Origin: Frankiaceae bacterium
GTDB lineage: Bacteria > Actinomycetota > Actinomycetes > BP-191
NCBI GenBank assembly: GCA_030840645.1
Contig: JAVEEC010000056.1
Span: 62,001 to 126,000, forward strand
Direction: 5' to 3'
DNA length: 64,000 bases
Each line of letters begins with the position of its first letter. The stretch's first letter is position 1. This document shows, in pieces, positions 17,998 to 27,256 of the stretch. Position numbers and translations under genes: made by a program. Under the pieces are notes generated by a model that was given only the letters and a program-made list of their open reading frames with translations, did no database searches and was not told the DNA's origin.

Positions 17998-19095
17998 ATG
18001 ACGGAGGTTGAGGCACGCGCCGTTCCAGTTACACCCGAGGTCCAACGTACGGGGTTCCGAGCGGTCGCGGACGTCGACGTCCTGGCGACGACGACGACGC
18101 CTCATGTCTTTGTCGGCGACGCGCGGCACGTACCGTTGGCAGACTCGTCAGTGGATCTGATCGTCACCTCGCCGCCGTACTTCAACAAGCGGAACTACGA
18201 CGTCGACGGCCAGATCGGTCTGGAGCGGACGCCGGCGGCGTACGTCGAGTCGTTGATGGAGTGCCTGCGCGACTGGCGTCGCGTACTGCGGCCGACCGGG
18301 TCGATCTTTCTCAACATCGGTGACTCGTTCCACCGGAAGTCACTCGCGAACATCCCCGCCCGGTTGGAGCTCGCCGCCGGCGACGAGGGGTGGCTAGTCC
18401 GGAACCGGATCATCTGGACGAAGGACCGCGGGATGCCGGAGCCGGCGCGCAACCGGCTGACCAGCCGCCACGAATACATCCTCCATCTGACGCAGGACGA
18501 CACGTACTACTACGACATCCATGGGTATTCGATGCGGTTCGGGAAGGGTGCGAATCCCGGCGACGTCTGGCCAATGAATCCGGAGCGCAACATGGGGCGT
18601 CATCTGGCGCCGTTCCCGAGCGAGCTGGTCCGGCGTGCGATCACGCTGGCCTGCCCGGAGCGCGTCTGCGGCGAGTGCGGCGAGCCGCGACGACGTATCG
18701 TCGAGCGGACCGCGGAACTCGATCCGGAACGTCCGCAGGCGCGCCGCGCGATGGAGCTCGCGAAGGCTGCCGGGCTCACGGCGGCGCACTTCGCGGCGAT
18801 CCGCGCCACGGGTGTCTCCGATGCCGGCAAGGCGTTGCGCACCCAGACCGGCACGGGCAAGAACAGCCTGGCCGTGCAGGTGCTGGCGGCCGAGGCGAAG
18901 CATGCTCTTGGCGGCTACTTCCGCGAGTTCACGTTCGCCCGTCGCCGTACGGTCGGATGGTCCGACTGCGGCCACGACAACCTTCGGCCGGGCGTCGTTC
19001 TCGATCCCTTCGTCGGCACCGGGACGACCGTCTGCGTGGCGAGCGAAATGAGCCGGACGGGCATCGGGACCGATCTGCATCCTCACTGGCCGTAA
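17998..19095 (+). CDS. Site-specific DNA methyltransferase (amino-methyltransferase, beta-type order)
   Basis: A 365-residue methyltransferase. The catalytic motif IV TSPPY is at 57-61 and the AdoMet-binding motif I DPFVGTGTT at 336-344. Catalytic block before AdoMet block is the beta-class order seen in N4-cytosine and some N6-adenine enzymes. Two Cys clusters (ACPERVCGECGEP, then SDCGHD) could form a zinc-binding insert within the ~100-residue region separating the blocks. ATG 17998 follows AGGAG by 6 nt. It is the first gene of a four-gene cluster with an unknown protein, McrB and McrC, so it probably protects host DNA from that nuclease. Confidence 0.9.
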   Translation: MTEVEARAVPVTPEVQRTGFRAVADVDVLATTTTPHVFVGDARHVPLADSSVDLIVTSPPYFNKRNYDVDGQIGLERTPAAYVESLMECLRDWRRVLRPTGSIFLNIGDSFHRKSLANIPARLELAAGDEGWLVRNRIIWTKDRGMPEPARNRLTSRHEYILHLTQDDTYYYDIHGYSMRFGKGANPGDVWPMNPERNMGRHLAPFPSELVRRAITLACPERVCGECGEPRRRIVERTAELDPERPQARRAMELAKAAGLTAAHFAAIRATGVSDAGKALRTQTGTGKNSLAVQVLAAEAKHALGGYFREFTFARRRTVGWSDCGHDNLRPGVVLDPFVGTGTTVCVASEMSRTGIGTDLHPHWP

Positions 19096-19104
19096 TATGC
19101 GCGC

Positions 19105-19758
19105 GTGACCGAGGCGCAGGGCGTAGCCGACGTAGATGCACGGGCCGGTGTGTGGGTGCTGCGGCTCGATGCCGTACAACGGTCGGTTCGACGGCTGATC
19201 GGTCGCTCCACGCACGCCTTCTACCCGGGGTACCTGCATTTGCGTCAACAGGCGGCTCGGGCCGGCAGCCTCAGCCACATACAGGCCGAGTGGTCGCGGC
19301 TCGGGCACCTGCTGGAGGTGCCTGGAGCACCGAAGAGGAAGCCCTACCTCAAGCCCTTTAACACGCCCGCGAATCGTGCCGACCAGTTCTACTGGTGGAA
19401 CAGCAACATTCCGGGAAGTTACGCGCCGAGCAGCTTGCGGGCTGGGCAGGGTCCGCTCGAAGTCGTCAGTGTGAACGCGGACGGCACCTACAATCTGCCG
19501 CCCGACCATGCCGAACGCGCGGTGCGGCACCTGCTCAACCGCGCACCGCTGCCGGCGGCGGACGTGGCGGTATTCCTCCTCCGCGACCACGGCATCGTTG
19601 CGCCGGTCGAACCGACGGTGGACGACTTGGTCGACGTCTTCCGGCGCGAGTTCGGGGTGGTGGACGACGACGAGTTCGCCACCGTCTACCACTGGGGCGA
19701 CGAGGTCGCGGGTCGCTGGTTCGAGCCGTTCGCCGAGCGAGGCGTCGGCAGTGGCTGA
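19105..19758 (+). CDS. Unknown protein of the methyltransferase-McrBC locus
   Basis: A 217-residue protein from GTG 19105, 9 bp after the methyltransferase stop, ending inside the McrB start (8-bp overlap). Recognisable character is limited: a helical N-terminus (VWVLRLDAVQRSVRRLIGRS), an aromatic-rich middle (ADQFYWWNSNIPGSYAP), and an acidic C-terminal helix. Because the McrB next door lacks its own N-terminal DNA-binding domain, this protein may supply target recognition. That is inferred from position only. No family recognised. Confidence 0.75.
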   Translation: MTEAQGVADVDARAGVWVLRLDAVQRSVRRLIGRSTHAFYPGYLHLRQQAARAGSLSHIQAEWSRLGHLLEVPGAPKRKPYLKPFNTPANRADQFYWWNSNIPGSYAPSSLRAGQGPLEVVSVNADGTYNLPPDHAERAVRHLLNRAPLPAADVAVFLLRDHGIVAPVEPTVDDLVDVFRREFGVVDDDEFATVYHWGDEVAGRWFEPFAERGVGSG

Positions 19759-20719
19759 CCTCACGCGCCACAAGGTGCGGGGATTGACGCCGGCGGACCT
19801 CGCGGTGGCTCTCCCGCCGCCAGTCGACGCAGAGACGTTGGCGCCCGCGCCGCCGGAGGAAACCGATGCTCCGACCTCGGTCGAGATCGCCGACGACGAT
19901 CCGATCCTCGTGCGAGTCAAGGAGCTGCTGGGCATCTACGGCGGCGTGCTCTTCACCGGACCCCCCGGTACGAGTAAGACCTACTACGCGGAGCAGGTCG
20001 CGTTGGCAATCGCCGGTGACCCGCACCGGGTACGCATCGTGCAGTTCCACCCGTCGTACCAGTACGAGGACTTCATGGAGGGCTACGTCGCGACCGACGA
20101 CGGGTACCAGGTCAGGCTGAAGCACTTCGCGCTCATCTGCAGGGACGCACGCGAGGACCCCGAGGCATATCACCAGTACGTGCTTGTCATCGACGAGCTG
20201 TCGCGGTCCGACCCAGGGCGGGTCTTCGGCGAAGCGCTGACCTACATGGAGCGGACCAAGCGCGGCAAGAAGTTTCGCCTCGCCTCCGGAACAGAACTAT
20301 CGGTGCCCCCCAACGTCCACATCGTGGCGACGATGAACCCGCACGATCGCGGCGTCGACCAGGTCGATGCCGCACTCGGTCGTCGTTTCGCGAAGTACCG
20401 GATGGACCCAAACGCGAGCATCCTCGACAGCTTTCTCCGGGACCAAGGCATGGCGGAGCTACTCCGCTTGCAGGTTCTGGCGTTCTTCGAGCAGGCCAAC
20501 GCCGCGGCGAAGGCTGGGCGCAACCCGCACGCGGTCGTGGGTCAGACGTACTTCCTGAACGTGAAGGACATCGCTGACCTGAACCGGCTGTGGGAGCACG
20601 ACCTGAGGTTCCACTTCGAACGGGCATACCAACTCGACCCCGACGGGCTCGCTGCCGTGCGGCGGGCGTGGGATGCGGCGCTGGCCGAGCCCGAACCCGG
20701 CGGCGCGCCGCCCGGATGA
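19751..20719 (+). CDS. mcrB: McrB-like AAA+ NTPase (system A)
   Basis: A 322-residue AAA+ protein. Walker A is GPPGTSKT (70-77), Walker B is VLVIDEL (~144-150). The segment VQFHPSYQYEDFMEGY is a hallmark of McrB-type ATPases. The McrB nucleotide-specificity block reads MNPHDRGVDQVDAALGRRF, in place of the classical MNTADRS. Only ~60 residues precede the AAA core, so the N-terminal sensor domain of classical McrB is absent. GTG 19751 overlaps the upstream gene; the stop overlaps the McrC start. It should form the motor ring for the nuclease subunit. Confidence 0.9.
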   Translation: MADLTRHKVRGLTPADLAVALPPPVDAETLAPAPPEETDAPTSVEIADDDPILVRVKELLGIYGGVLFTGPPGTSKTYYAEQVALAIAGDPHRVRIVQFHPSYQYEDFMEGYVATDDGYQVRLKHFALICRDAREDPEAYHQYVLVIDELSRSDPGRVFGEALTYMERTKRGKKFRLASGTELSVPPNVHIVATMNPHDRGVDQVDAALGRRFAKYRMDPNASILDSFLRDQGMAELLRLQVLAFFEQANAAAKAGRNPHAVVGQTYFLNVKDIADLNRLWEHDLRFHFERAYQLDPDGLAAVRRAWDAALAEPEPGGAPPG

Positions 20720-22038
20720 CCCCGACGACGATCACCGTTCGCGAGCAGGAGCACGCCCTCGCGCCGTCGGCGCTGCTCAAAGAAGGCCGGCTGGACGTCT
20801 ACCCGCAGGTGCTGAGCCGCGACCTGTTCCAAGTGACGATCACACGCGAGGGCGTGCGCATCCAGGCGCGAAGTCACGTAGGTGTGATTCCGCTGAACGA
20901 TGAGGTTACTTTGCAGGTGACTCCGCGGGTGCCGGTGCGCAGTCTTGATCGGCTCCTCGCGATGACGTCGCACGTTGGGATGGTTCTCACCGACTTCTCG
21001 CGTGACTACGACGTCGCCGGCACGATCTACCCCTCGCTCGTCGCGCTGTACGCCGCATCGTTGCGGGCGCAGATCGAGCGGCTGTCGGCACAGGGCTTCC
21101 TACACCGTTACCGAGAGCGGCACACCGACTTCGCGGCTCCGCGCGGGCGGGTCAGCGTCTCGCGCACGGTGCAGCTCTCGGTACCGCGGGGGGCGCCCTC
21201 GGTGTCGTCCTCCTACTTCGAGCGCACCGTCGATAACCCGGAGAACCGGCTACTGCTCGCCGCGGTGATGTGGCTCGATACATACGCGCGATGCGTGTCC
21301 TCCACGCTTCGCCGTGCCGAGCGCCGCCAGGTCGCGCGGGACCTCAACGCGGTGTGGCAAATGCTCGCGGGTGTGACGTACGACCGGACATACGGCTTCC
21401 TGCGTGATCCCGTCGTGAGCGGTCGCGCGCAGTTGCCCGTGCGGCACGCGCCCTACCGGCCGGTCCTCGAGTTCGCGGCGTCGTTGCTGAACGGCGAGTC
21501 GGTCGTCGTAGAGCGGTCCGGATCGCGGGTCGTGCTGCCTACGCTCCTGATCAACATGGAGGCTCTCTTCGAACGGTACGTTCGAGAGGTACTTGCGCGG
21601 CATGCGGTACGCGACGCGTGGCCGGAGGAGGTGCGTGATGGCAACCTCAAGCCGCCGTCCGGTGCTCTTCGGCTCTTGTTCGACAGGACGGACGATGACG
21701 ACGTCGAGATGAAACCCGACGTTGTGCTGTTCCATGGGTCGTCGGAGGGCGTGGTCCGTTATCCGGCGGTGATTGACATGAAGTACAAGGCCGTTGGTGT
21801 GCGGATCGACCGCCGAGACCTCGAACAGGTGCTGGCGTACGCCGTCGGGTATCGGTCGCCGCACGCCGTCGTAGTGCAGCCGTGCGGTGCCGACTCGTTC
21901 CGGGGCATGCGCCGTGCTGGGACAGTGGCCGGTGTCGATGTGCATGTGTATGCGATCGACCTGGCGGGCGATCTCGAACGAGAAGAGGCTGCTCTGGCTG
22001 CTGCCGTCCGACAACTCTGCGACTCGGCGTACGCCTGA
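20716..22038 (+). CDS. mcrC: McrC-like nuclease subunit (system A)
   Basis: A 440-residue protein starting in a 4-bp overlap with McrB. The N-terminal beta-rich part ([20 protein letters not shown]) is as in McrC/LlaJI-type subunits. The middle helical region includes [17 protein letters not shown]. The C-terminal PD-(D/E)xK nuclease core shows the metal-binding acid in KPDVVLF (Asp335) and the signature VIDMKYK (Asp354, Lys356), followed by [12 protein letters not shown]. All nuclease residues look intact. With McrB it should form a DNA-cleaving complex. Confidence 0.9.
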   Translation: MTPTTITVREQEHALAPSALLKEGRLDVYPQVLSRDLFQVTITREGVRIQARSHVGVIPLNDEVTLQVTPRVPVRSLDRLLAMTSHVGMVLTDFSRDYDVAGTIYPSLVALYAASLRAQIERLSAQGFLHRYRERHTDFAAPRGRVSVSRTVQLSVPRGAPSVSSSYFERTVDNPENRLLLAAVMWLDTYARCVSSTLRRAERRQVARDLNAVWQMLAGVTYDRTYGFLRDPVVSGRAQLPVRHAPYRPVLEFAASLLNGESVVVERSGSRVVLPTLLINMEALFERYVREVLARHAVRDAWPEEVRDGNLKPPSGALRLLFDRTDDDDVEMKPDVVLFHGSSEGVVRYPAVIDMKYKAVGVRIDRRDLEQVLAYAVGYRSPHAVVVQPCGADSFRGMRRAGTVAGVDVHVYAIDLAGDLEREEAALAAAVRQLCDSAYA

Positions 22039-22099
22039 ACCGCCCCGGCCGCCCCGCCATGCCGCGGACGAGCCAAATTCCGTACATGCCCTCCACGAA

Positions 22100-22605
22100 A
22101 AGACCCAGCGGCCACGGCGGTCGCACGGGCGCGGGCCTGGGGTTCAGGGCCGTGCTGAGCGCGGCGGACTGGGACTCGTGGTCGGCGTCGGACTGTCGTG
22201 TACCGTGCCGATCCCCAGGCTGGCCACCCGGCCGGCAGTACGGCGGGTCCGCCATCTGGGACCACCATCGAGGCGCGCCGGCCCGCGCGGCCGTCGTCGT
22301 AGTGCCCGCGCCGCTGTGGTGCACGACCGCGGCCACCCGGGAAACAGTGCCTGCTGGGTTGACCTCGCCGATGGCGAAGCAGCCGTCCCGGTCGTAGATC
22401 AGGGCCAGGTCGGTCCAGCCGCGGGAGACGAGTGCGCGGCGGTCCTGCGCGCGGATCGCCTCGATGGCCACCCGCGCGAAGTCGCTCGGGGCGCGCATGC
22501 TGCCGAAGGCGACGTACACCGGTGGTGTGCCCGCGTCGAGGAACGCCTCCAGTTCGGCCGGGAGCGCGTGAACGTCGGGCAGGATCCACGCGCTGGCGAT
22601 CTACC
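22100..22605 (-). pseudogene. Broken macrolide-type glycosyltransferase (GT1/GT28-like)
   Basis: In minus-strand reading, the C-terminal donor domain of an erythromycin/vancomycin-type glycosyltransferase is visible: [20 protein letters not shown], then [16 protein letters not shown], then [21 protein letters not shown]. After that the similarity jumps frame ([12 protein letters not shown] in one frame, [14 protein letters not shown] in another, [11 protein letters not shown] again in the first). The whole N-terminal acceptor domain is missing. It is therefore truncated at its 5' end and frameshifted. It looks like debris between two defence systems. Confidence 0.7.
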
Positions 22606-22954
22606 GGCGGGGCGCCTGAGTGGTGGAGTGTTCATTGCTCGCCAATGTTCAGCGAGAGTGAACACGCGGAGTCAGTGAACGTAGTCGTCGTAGAGGACGC
22701 GGCACGGCAGGCACTCGCGGAGTGGGTTGGAGCTCGCCGACGAAGTTGAGCAGCGCGCCACGGGGGAACTGGTCGCCGTCCCTGCGCCCGGCGTGGACGC
22801 TGCACACGAGCTTGGCGCTGTGCCATGGTCGGCTGCAGTCGAAGCGGAGGTGGACGGGGACGTGACGACGAGCACCGACGATCGATCGCCCCGCGTGCTG
22901 AGCCGGAGCGCGGCACTTCGACGGCGGATTTGCTACGGGCCTTCGCCGCGGGTG
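22606..22954 (+). other. Non-coding or decayed stretch
   Basis: About 350 bp upstream of the membrane-protein pair. A short minus-strand frame ending NPLRECLPCRVLYDDYVH (stop near 22672) looks protein-like, but has no convincing start or ribosome binding site. I could not support a gene here. Confidence 0.3.
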
Positions 22955-23197
22955 ATGGAGCCGCGCCGGCCCGCGCCGTGGCTTTGGCGCGGCGTGTCGT
23001 GGCTCGCTGCTGCTATCGGCCTCGCGTTCCTGGCGCCGCTAGCCGTATTGCTCGCCGCGGGCCTCCCTTCGTCCGTCGCTTCAGGACTTTCGAGCGTCGG
23101 GATGGTCGGTCTTTTCGTTGGATGTTGTGCCCGTGTTCTCGCGGCTGTCAGCCGCCCAGTCCCGCTTGACCTCGCGCCGCTCGACGACGAGACCTGA
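22955..23197 (+). CDS. Small two-pass membrane protein
   Basis: An 80-residue protein from ATG 22955. Two hydrophobic helices (GVSWLAAAIGLAFLAPLAVL and VGMVGLFVGCCARVLAAV) are followed by a short acidic tail ending LDDET. The stop is one base before the ATG of the next membrane-protein gene, so the pair forms a unit. The ribosome binding site is weak and the frame stays open upstream, so the start is uncertain. No family recognised. Confidence 0.5.
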   Translation: MEPRRPAPWLWRGVSWLAAAIGLAFLAPLAVLLAAGLPSSVASGLSSVGMVGLFVGCCARVLAAVSRPVPLDLAPLDDET

Positions 23198-23198
23198 G

Positions 23199-23729
23199 AT
23201 GGCTCGCCTCTGGTCCGTGACGGTGGCTTACACGTGCATCGTGCTGGCACTGGCGGTGACGTGCGCACGCGTTGGGCTGCGCAACATCGCGGAGTTCCGT
23301 CGTGTGCGGGCGCGAGCGCCACTGGTCAATGCCGAGATCCTTGGTGTCGCCGCCCCGCGGACAACGATGCCACGGGGGTGGCCACAGCCCTCGACGATCG
23401 ATGACCGTCGGATCGTCGCGGCATATCGCGACTATGCGCGCGACCGCGGCGAGTCTCTCGCGCTGCTCGGTGAGCTGCTCGTACTCGCTGCGGGCGCTGC
23501 CCTCGGTGCCTCTATTCCGAGCGTCGTTGCGGGCGGGTGGCACGCGTGGCCGGCGGCACTTGCCCTCGTGGTCGGCGCGTTCGGCGTGCTTCTCCGTCGC
23601 CGCGCCGAGCAGCGGTGGTCTGACGTCGCGGCACGCTTCGAGCGGCGCCGCGCGGATCTCCACGGATCGGCCGCGCCGACGGCAGTACCGGCGCGGCGTC
23701 CGTGGCTTCGTGGATTACGCCGACGCTGA
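23199..23729 (+). CDS. Membrane protein, unknown function
   Basis: A 176-residue protein. There is an N-terminal helix (VTVAYTCIVLALAVTCARVG), a hydrophilic loop (~30-85), and two more helices (LLGELLVLAAGAALGASIPS and WPAALALVVGAFGVLL). A strongly basic tail follows. It starts one base after the preceding gene's stop. It sits between two McrBC systems; whether it contributes to defence is unknown. Confidence 0.6.
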   Translation: MARLWSVTVAYTCIVLALAVTCARVGLRNIAEFRRVRARAPLVNAEILGVAAPRTTMPRGWPQPSTIDDRRIVAAYRDYARDRGESLALLGELLVLAAGAALGASIPSVVAGGWHAWPAALALVVGAFGVLLRRRAEQRWSDVAARFERRRADLHGSAAPTAVPARRPWLRGLRRR

Positions 23730-23992
23730 ACGCAGGCCCTGGTTGGCTCCTGCGCCAACCGCGGGACTGTCGCCGGACCCGGCCCGGTACCGATTGGTGG
23801 GCAGACACAACGCAGCGAAGCGTGCACCGTGGTGCAGACGTTCACGACTTGGTTGCGCCGGACACTCGTACGCGAAGGCTGTCGGCGACGAGGGTGCGCG
23901 ATGGCGGAGGCGATGGCGGGCGGACCGGCGTACGTCATGATTCTGGAGCAGCCTTCTGGCCGCGGTCCTCGGCACGCGGAAAGGTGATGCAG
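23730..23992 (+). other. Intergenic stretch before the second McrBC locus
   Basis: About 260 bp with no supportable gene. The reading frame of the next gene is open across it but has low-complexity, Arg/Thr-rich, non-protein-like content. It presumably carries the promoter of the downstream operon. Confidence 0.4.
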
Positions 23993-24244
23993 ATGGCGAA
24001 GTACGACGCACTTGCGGAACGGCTGTTGCGGCACCGAGGCGCAGAGGCGACGTTCAGCTTCGCCGAGCTTGATCGCCTCGTCGGCGGACTACCACCGAGC
24101 GCGCGAACTGACCGCACGTGGTGGGGCAACACGACCAACCGAACGCGCGTGCAGTCGAGGGCGTGGATTGGTGCGCGCTGGCAGGTTGACGGAGTGAATC
24201 TGCTGACGCAGCGCGTGACGTTCCGGCGGGCCGATCATGGCTGA
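23993..24244 (+). CDS. DUF7662-like small protein
   Basis: An 83-residue protein beginning MAKYDALAERLLRHRG. The features FSFAELDRLVGG, LPPSARTDRTWWGN and ARWQVDGVNLLTQRVTFRR match the DUF7662 pattern as I recall it (small domain often linked to nucleases and defence genes). ATG 23993 is chosen because AAGG lies 8 nt upstream; ATG 23987 is too close. It overlaps the McrB start by 8 bp, so translation is coupled. A DNA-recognition or accessory role for the McrBC complex is an inference. Confidence 0.65.
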   Translation: MAKYDALAERLLRHRGAEATFSFAELDRLVGGLPPSARTDRTWWGNTTNRTRVQSRAWIGARWQVDGVNLLTQRVTFRRADHG

Positions 24245-26078
24245 GGTCACGCGGCGAAGGCTCGGCGAGTTGCAGCGGGCTGTGTTCGCGGTGCTGAACG
24301 ATGAAGAGGACGGCTTGCCGGCTACCGAGGTAGTGAAGCGCAGCGAGGAGATCTGTCCTGCGACGCCATTCGAGGACTCGGACTATCCCAACCGTCCCGG
24401 CATACGGCGCTTCCCGAGGATGCTCCGCTTCGGCACGATCGTGAACGTCAAGGCGGGCTGGCTGGTCAAGGACCGGGGCACGTGGCGCGTGACCGAAGCC
24501 GGCCGTGACGCGTACGCGCGATACCCCGATCCGGAGGAGTTCGCCCGCCAGGCCGGTCTGGGCTACAAGGCGTGGGAGGCGAGCCGGGATCGGGCGGCGG
24601 CCTGGACCACGTACTCCGACGACGAGGCGGCCGCGGACGCCGAGGCGGCGCAGCTCGAAGCATCCGCGTCGCGATCGCGTCGGGCCTGGCTCGTGCGGGG
24701 AGCGAACGTGGACGGCACGAACCTCGTACCGTCCTGGCTCGCCGGCGGGTACTGCTCGATCAGCTACGCGCAGGTGCCGAAGATCGGGGCAGGGACGCCG
24801 CGCATCGAGATCGCGAAGCTGGTTAAGGACGCGATGCCCGACGCGCACATCGTCCACCAGGGTGTCGTGGTCGGCGTACTTGACCGGTTCGTGAACCAGA
24901 TGGCCGCGGATGACGTCGTTGCGACCGTCGACGGCGCCAAGGTCTACGTCGGGACGGTCACTGGCGAGGCGTACAGCGACCCGACACCCCTCTCCGAGCG
25001 GCGCCGTCCCGTGCGATGGATCAATGCTGGGCAGCCGTTCCAACGCCAGCAGCTCTCTGACGACGCAGCCAACGGTCTGCGGGGCCAGCTCACGCAGAGC
25101 GAACTCACGCCGTACCTGGCCGAGTTCGCGCGCCTGGCGGGGCTCGACCTCGGCGCAACCGACGAAGTGATTGTCGAAGCGGCTGCGCCACGGGAGGTAC
25201 TGCTTCCGCCTCCCGACCAGGTGCTCGCCGACCGCCTGCTGTTGCCGCAGGGCTGGCTCGCCGAGACGGTCGAGCTGCTGAACGACAAGCGGCAGGTCGT
25301 TCTCTACGGCCCGCCGGGAACCGGCAAGACCTACCTCGCGCAGGAGTTGTGCAAGGCGCTCGTAGAGAGCAGCGGCGGGGAGTTCGCGATCGTTCAGTTC
25401 CATCCGTCGTACGCCTATGAGGACTTCTTCGAGGGACTGCGCCCGCGACCGAGCACAGACGGCTCGGGCGGGATCTACTTCGACGTCGTCCCCGGGCCAC
25501 TGCGCCGGCTCGCGAAACAGGCGACCGATGACCCGACCCATCCGTACGTGCTGATCGTCGACGAGATCAACCGAGCCAACCTCGCCAAAGTCTTCGGTGA
25601 GCTCTACTTCTTGCTCGAGTACCGCGGGCAGTCGGTCTCGCTCCAGTACTCACCGGACGAGAGCTTCTACCTGCCGCGCAACCTGTTCCTGATCGGCACG
25701 ATGAATACGGCCGACCGGTCGATCGCGCTCGTCGATGCCGCGATGCGGCGACGGTTCCCGTTCCAAGGGCTGTTCCCGACGAGACCCCCCATCGCCGGCC
25801 TGCTGCGGCGATGGCTCGCGGCGAACAACCTGGCCGACGCCGCCGCCGCATTGCTCGAAGAGCTCAACCGGCGGATCGCCGACGATGACTTCGCGATCGG
25901 TCCGTCGTACCTGATGAGCCCGCGCGTTGCGGAGCCGGGCGGGCTGGAACGCATCTGGCGTACGGCGATCGTGCCGCTCCTCGAAGAGCACTACTTCGGT
26001 GAGGGGCGCGACGTGGAAGCCCAGTTCGGGCTCGTCGCACTGCGCCGGGCGACAGCTGCACCCGTCGCCGAGCTGTGA
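24237..26078 (+). CDS. mcrB: McrB-like NTPase with N-terminal winged-helix and EVE-like domains (system B)
   Basis: A 613-residue protein. Residues ~5-100 resemble an Mrr-type winged helix (LPATEVVKRSEEI, RFGTIVNVKAGWLVKDRGTW, VTEAGRDAYARYPDPEEFAR). Residues ~145-265 resemble an EVE/PUA-like modified-base reader (RAWLVRGANVDGTNLVPSWL, MAADDVVATVDGAKVYVGTV, RRRPVRWINAG). The AAA+ domain has Walker A GPPGTGKT (358-365), FHPSYAYEDFFEGLRP, VLIVDEINRANLAKVFGE and the classical McrB signature MNTADRSIALVDAAMRRRF (from ~489). This is a complete McrB with its own sensors, unlike system A. It overlaps both neighbours, forming an operon with DUF7662 and McrC. Confidence 0.92.
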   Translation: MAEVTRRRLGELQRAVFAVLNDEEDGLPATEVVKRSEEICPATPFEDSDYPNRPGIRRFPRMLRFGTIVNVKAGWLVKDRGTWRVTEAGRDAYARYPDPEEFARQAGLGYKAWEASRDRAAAWTTYSDDEAAADAEAAQLEASASRSRRAWLVRGANVDGTNLVPSWLAGGYCSISYAQVPKIGAGTPRIEIAKLVKDAMPDAHIVHQGVVVGVLDRFVNQMAADDVVATVDGAKVYVGTVTGEAYSDPTPLSERRRPVRWINAGQPFQRQQLSDDAANGLRGQLTQSELTPYLAEFARLAGLDLGATDEVIVEAAAPREVLLPPPDQVLADRLLLPQGWLAETVELLNDKRQVVLYGPPGTGKTYLAQELCKALVESSGGEFAIVQFHPSYAYEDFFEGLRPRPSTDGSGGIYFDVVPGPLRRLAKQATDDPTHPYVLIVDEINRANLAKVFGELYFLLEYRGQSVSLQYSPDESFYLPRNLFLIGTMNTADRSIALVDAAMRRRFPFQGLFPTRPPIAGLLRRWLAANNLADAAAALLEELNRRIADDDFAIGPSYLMSPRVAEPGGLERIWRTAIVPLLEEHYFGEGRDVEAQFGLVALRRATAAPVAEL

Positions 26079-27256
26079 CCGTCCTGCGGCTCGCCGAGTA
26101 CGAATCCCGCGATGGGATCTCCCTCACCGCCGCGCAGGCCAGGACACTTGGGGCAACGGGCGCGGTGACCGTGACGCCTTCCTGGCAGGCGGGGGAGTGG
26201 ACGGTCAAGGCGGCGCAGTACGTCGGGATTGTCGCGGTCGACGGGGCGACCGTCGTCATTCGCCCCAAGGTCCCGGTGGCACGGTTGATCTTTCTCTTGG
26301 GTTACGCCGTCGACCCACGGGCGTGGCGCGAGGATCCGGTCGGGCTCGCCGACGACGAGGAGCTTTGGCCGGCCGTGGTCCACGTGTTCGCGCGCCAGGC
26401 AGACCGCGCGCTCGAACGCGGGTTGCTTCAGGGCTACCGGGTCGAGGAGGCGCCACTCGCCGTACTACGCGGTCGGTTGCGGGAAGCTGACCAGCTGCGC
26501 ATGCATTCCGGGCTACCGATCCCTCTCGAAGTGCGCTACGACGAGTACGACATCGACATCCCCGAGAACCAGTTGCTTCGTGCTGCAGGCGAGCGACTGC
26601 TCCGCGTCCCACAGGTTCCGCCGCCGGCCATCCGGCGGCTCCGCCATCTCGTGGGACGGCTCTGCGAGGTCCGTCGCCTCGTCCCGGGACAGCCACTTCC
26701 CGCCACGCCGCGGAGCCGGCTCAACGACCGCTACCAGCCAGCACTCGCACTCGCCCGGCTGATCCTCCGCAGTCGCGGCATCGATGTGTTCGATGCCGGC
26801 CTGCGTGCGACCGGGTTCCTGTTCGACATGAACAAGGTCTTCGAGGACTTCATCACGGTGGGTCTTGCCGAAGCGCTCGCGCCGTTGGGCGGGCGATGCG
26901 CTGCACAAGACCCACACTGGCTCGACGTTGCCGGCCGGGTCGTGATGCGCCCAGACCTCGTCCGCTACGGTCCTGCCGGACGGCCGGTAACCGTCGTCGA
27001 TGCCAAGTACAAGACCGGCTTGCCGGAGTCGGACCTGTACCAGATCCTCGCCTACTGCACGGGGCTGGGTCTGGTGCGGGGCCACCTCGTGTACGCGAAG
27101 GGCAACGACGTGCCGCGCCGACACGTCGTACGAAACGCGGGAATCGAGATCGTCCAACACGCGGTTGACCTCGACCTCGCGTCGACCACCCTGCTGGCGC
27201 AGGTCGCGTCGCTGGCGACAGCGATCCACGAAGACGCCGTCGCCGTCGGCGCGTGA
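26075..27256 (+). CDS. mcrC: McrC-like nuclease subunit (system B)
   Basis: A 393-residue McrC from GTG 26075, overlapping the McrB stop by 4 bp. The N-terminus is beta-rich (VTVTPSWQAGEWTVKAAQYV, then VVIRPKVPVARLIFLLGYA). The conserved YDEYDIDIPENQLLRAA precedes helical segments and FLFDMNKVFEDFI. The PD-(D/E)xK nuclease core shows MRPDLVRY (Asp294) and VVDAKYK (Asp309, Lys311) then DLYQILAYC. Residues expected for catalysis are present. With system B McrB it should act as a modification-dependent (type IV) restriction enzyme. Confidence 0.92.
   Translation: MTVLRLAEYESRDGISLTAAQARTLGATGAVTVTPSWQAGEWTVKAAQYVGIVAVDGATVVIRPKVPVARLIFLLGYAVDPRAWREDPVGLADDEELWPAVVHVFARQADRALERGLLQGYRVEEAPLAVLRGRLREADQLRMHSGLPIPLEVRYDEYDIDIPENQLLRAAGERLLRVPQVPPPAIRRLRHLVGRLCEVRRLVPGQPLPATPRSRLNDRYQPALALARLILRSRGIDVFDAGLRATGFLFDMNKVFEDFITVGLAEALAPLGGRCAAQDPHWLDVAGRVVMRPDLVRYGPAGRPVTVVDAKYKTGLPESDLYQILAYCTGLGLVRGHLVYAKGNDVPRRHVVRNAGIEIVQHAVDLDLASTTLLAQVASLATAIHEDAVAVGA

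Noticed and set aside
22672-22875. Minus-strand short frame ending in YDDYVH as a gene
   Set aside because: The C-terminus looks protein-like, but there is no plausible start or recognisable family; kept only as a note.
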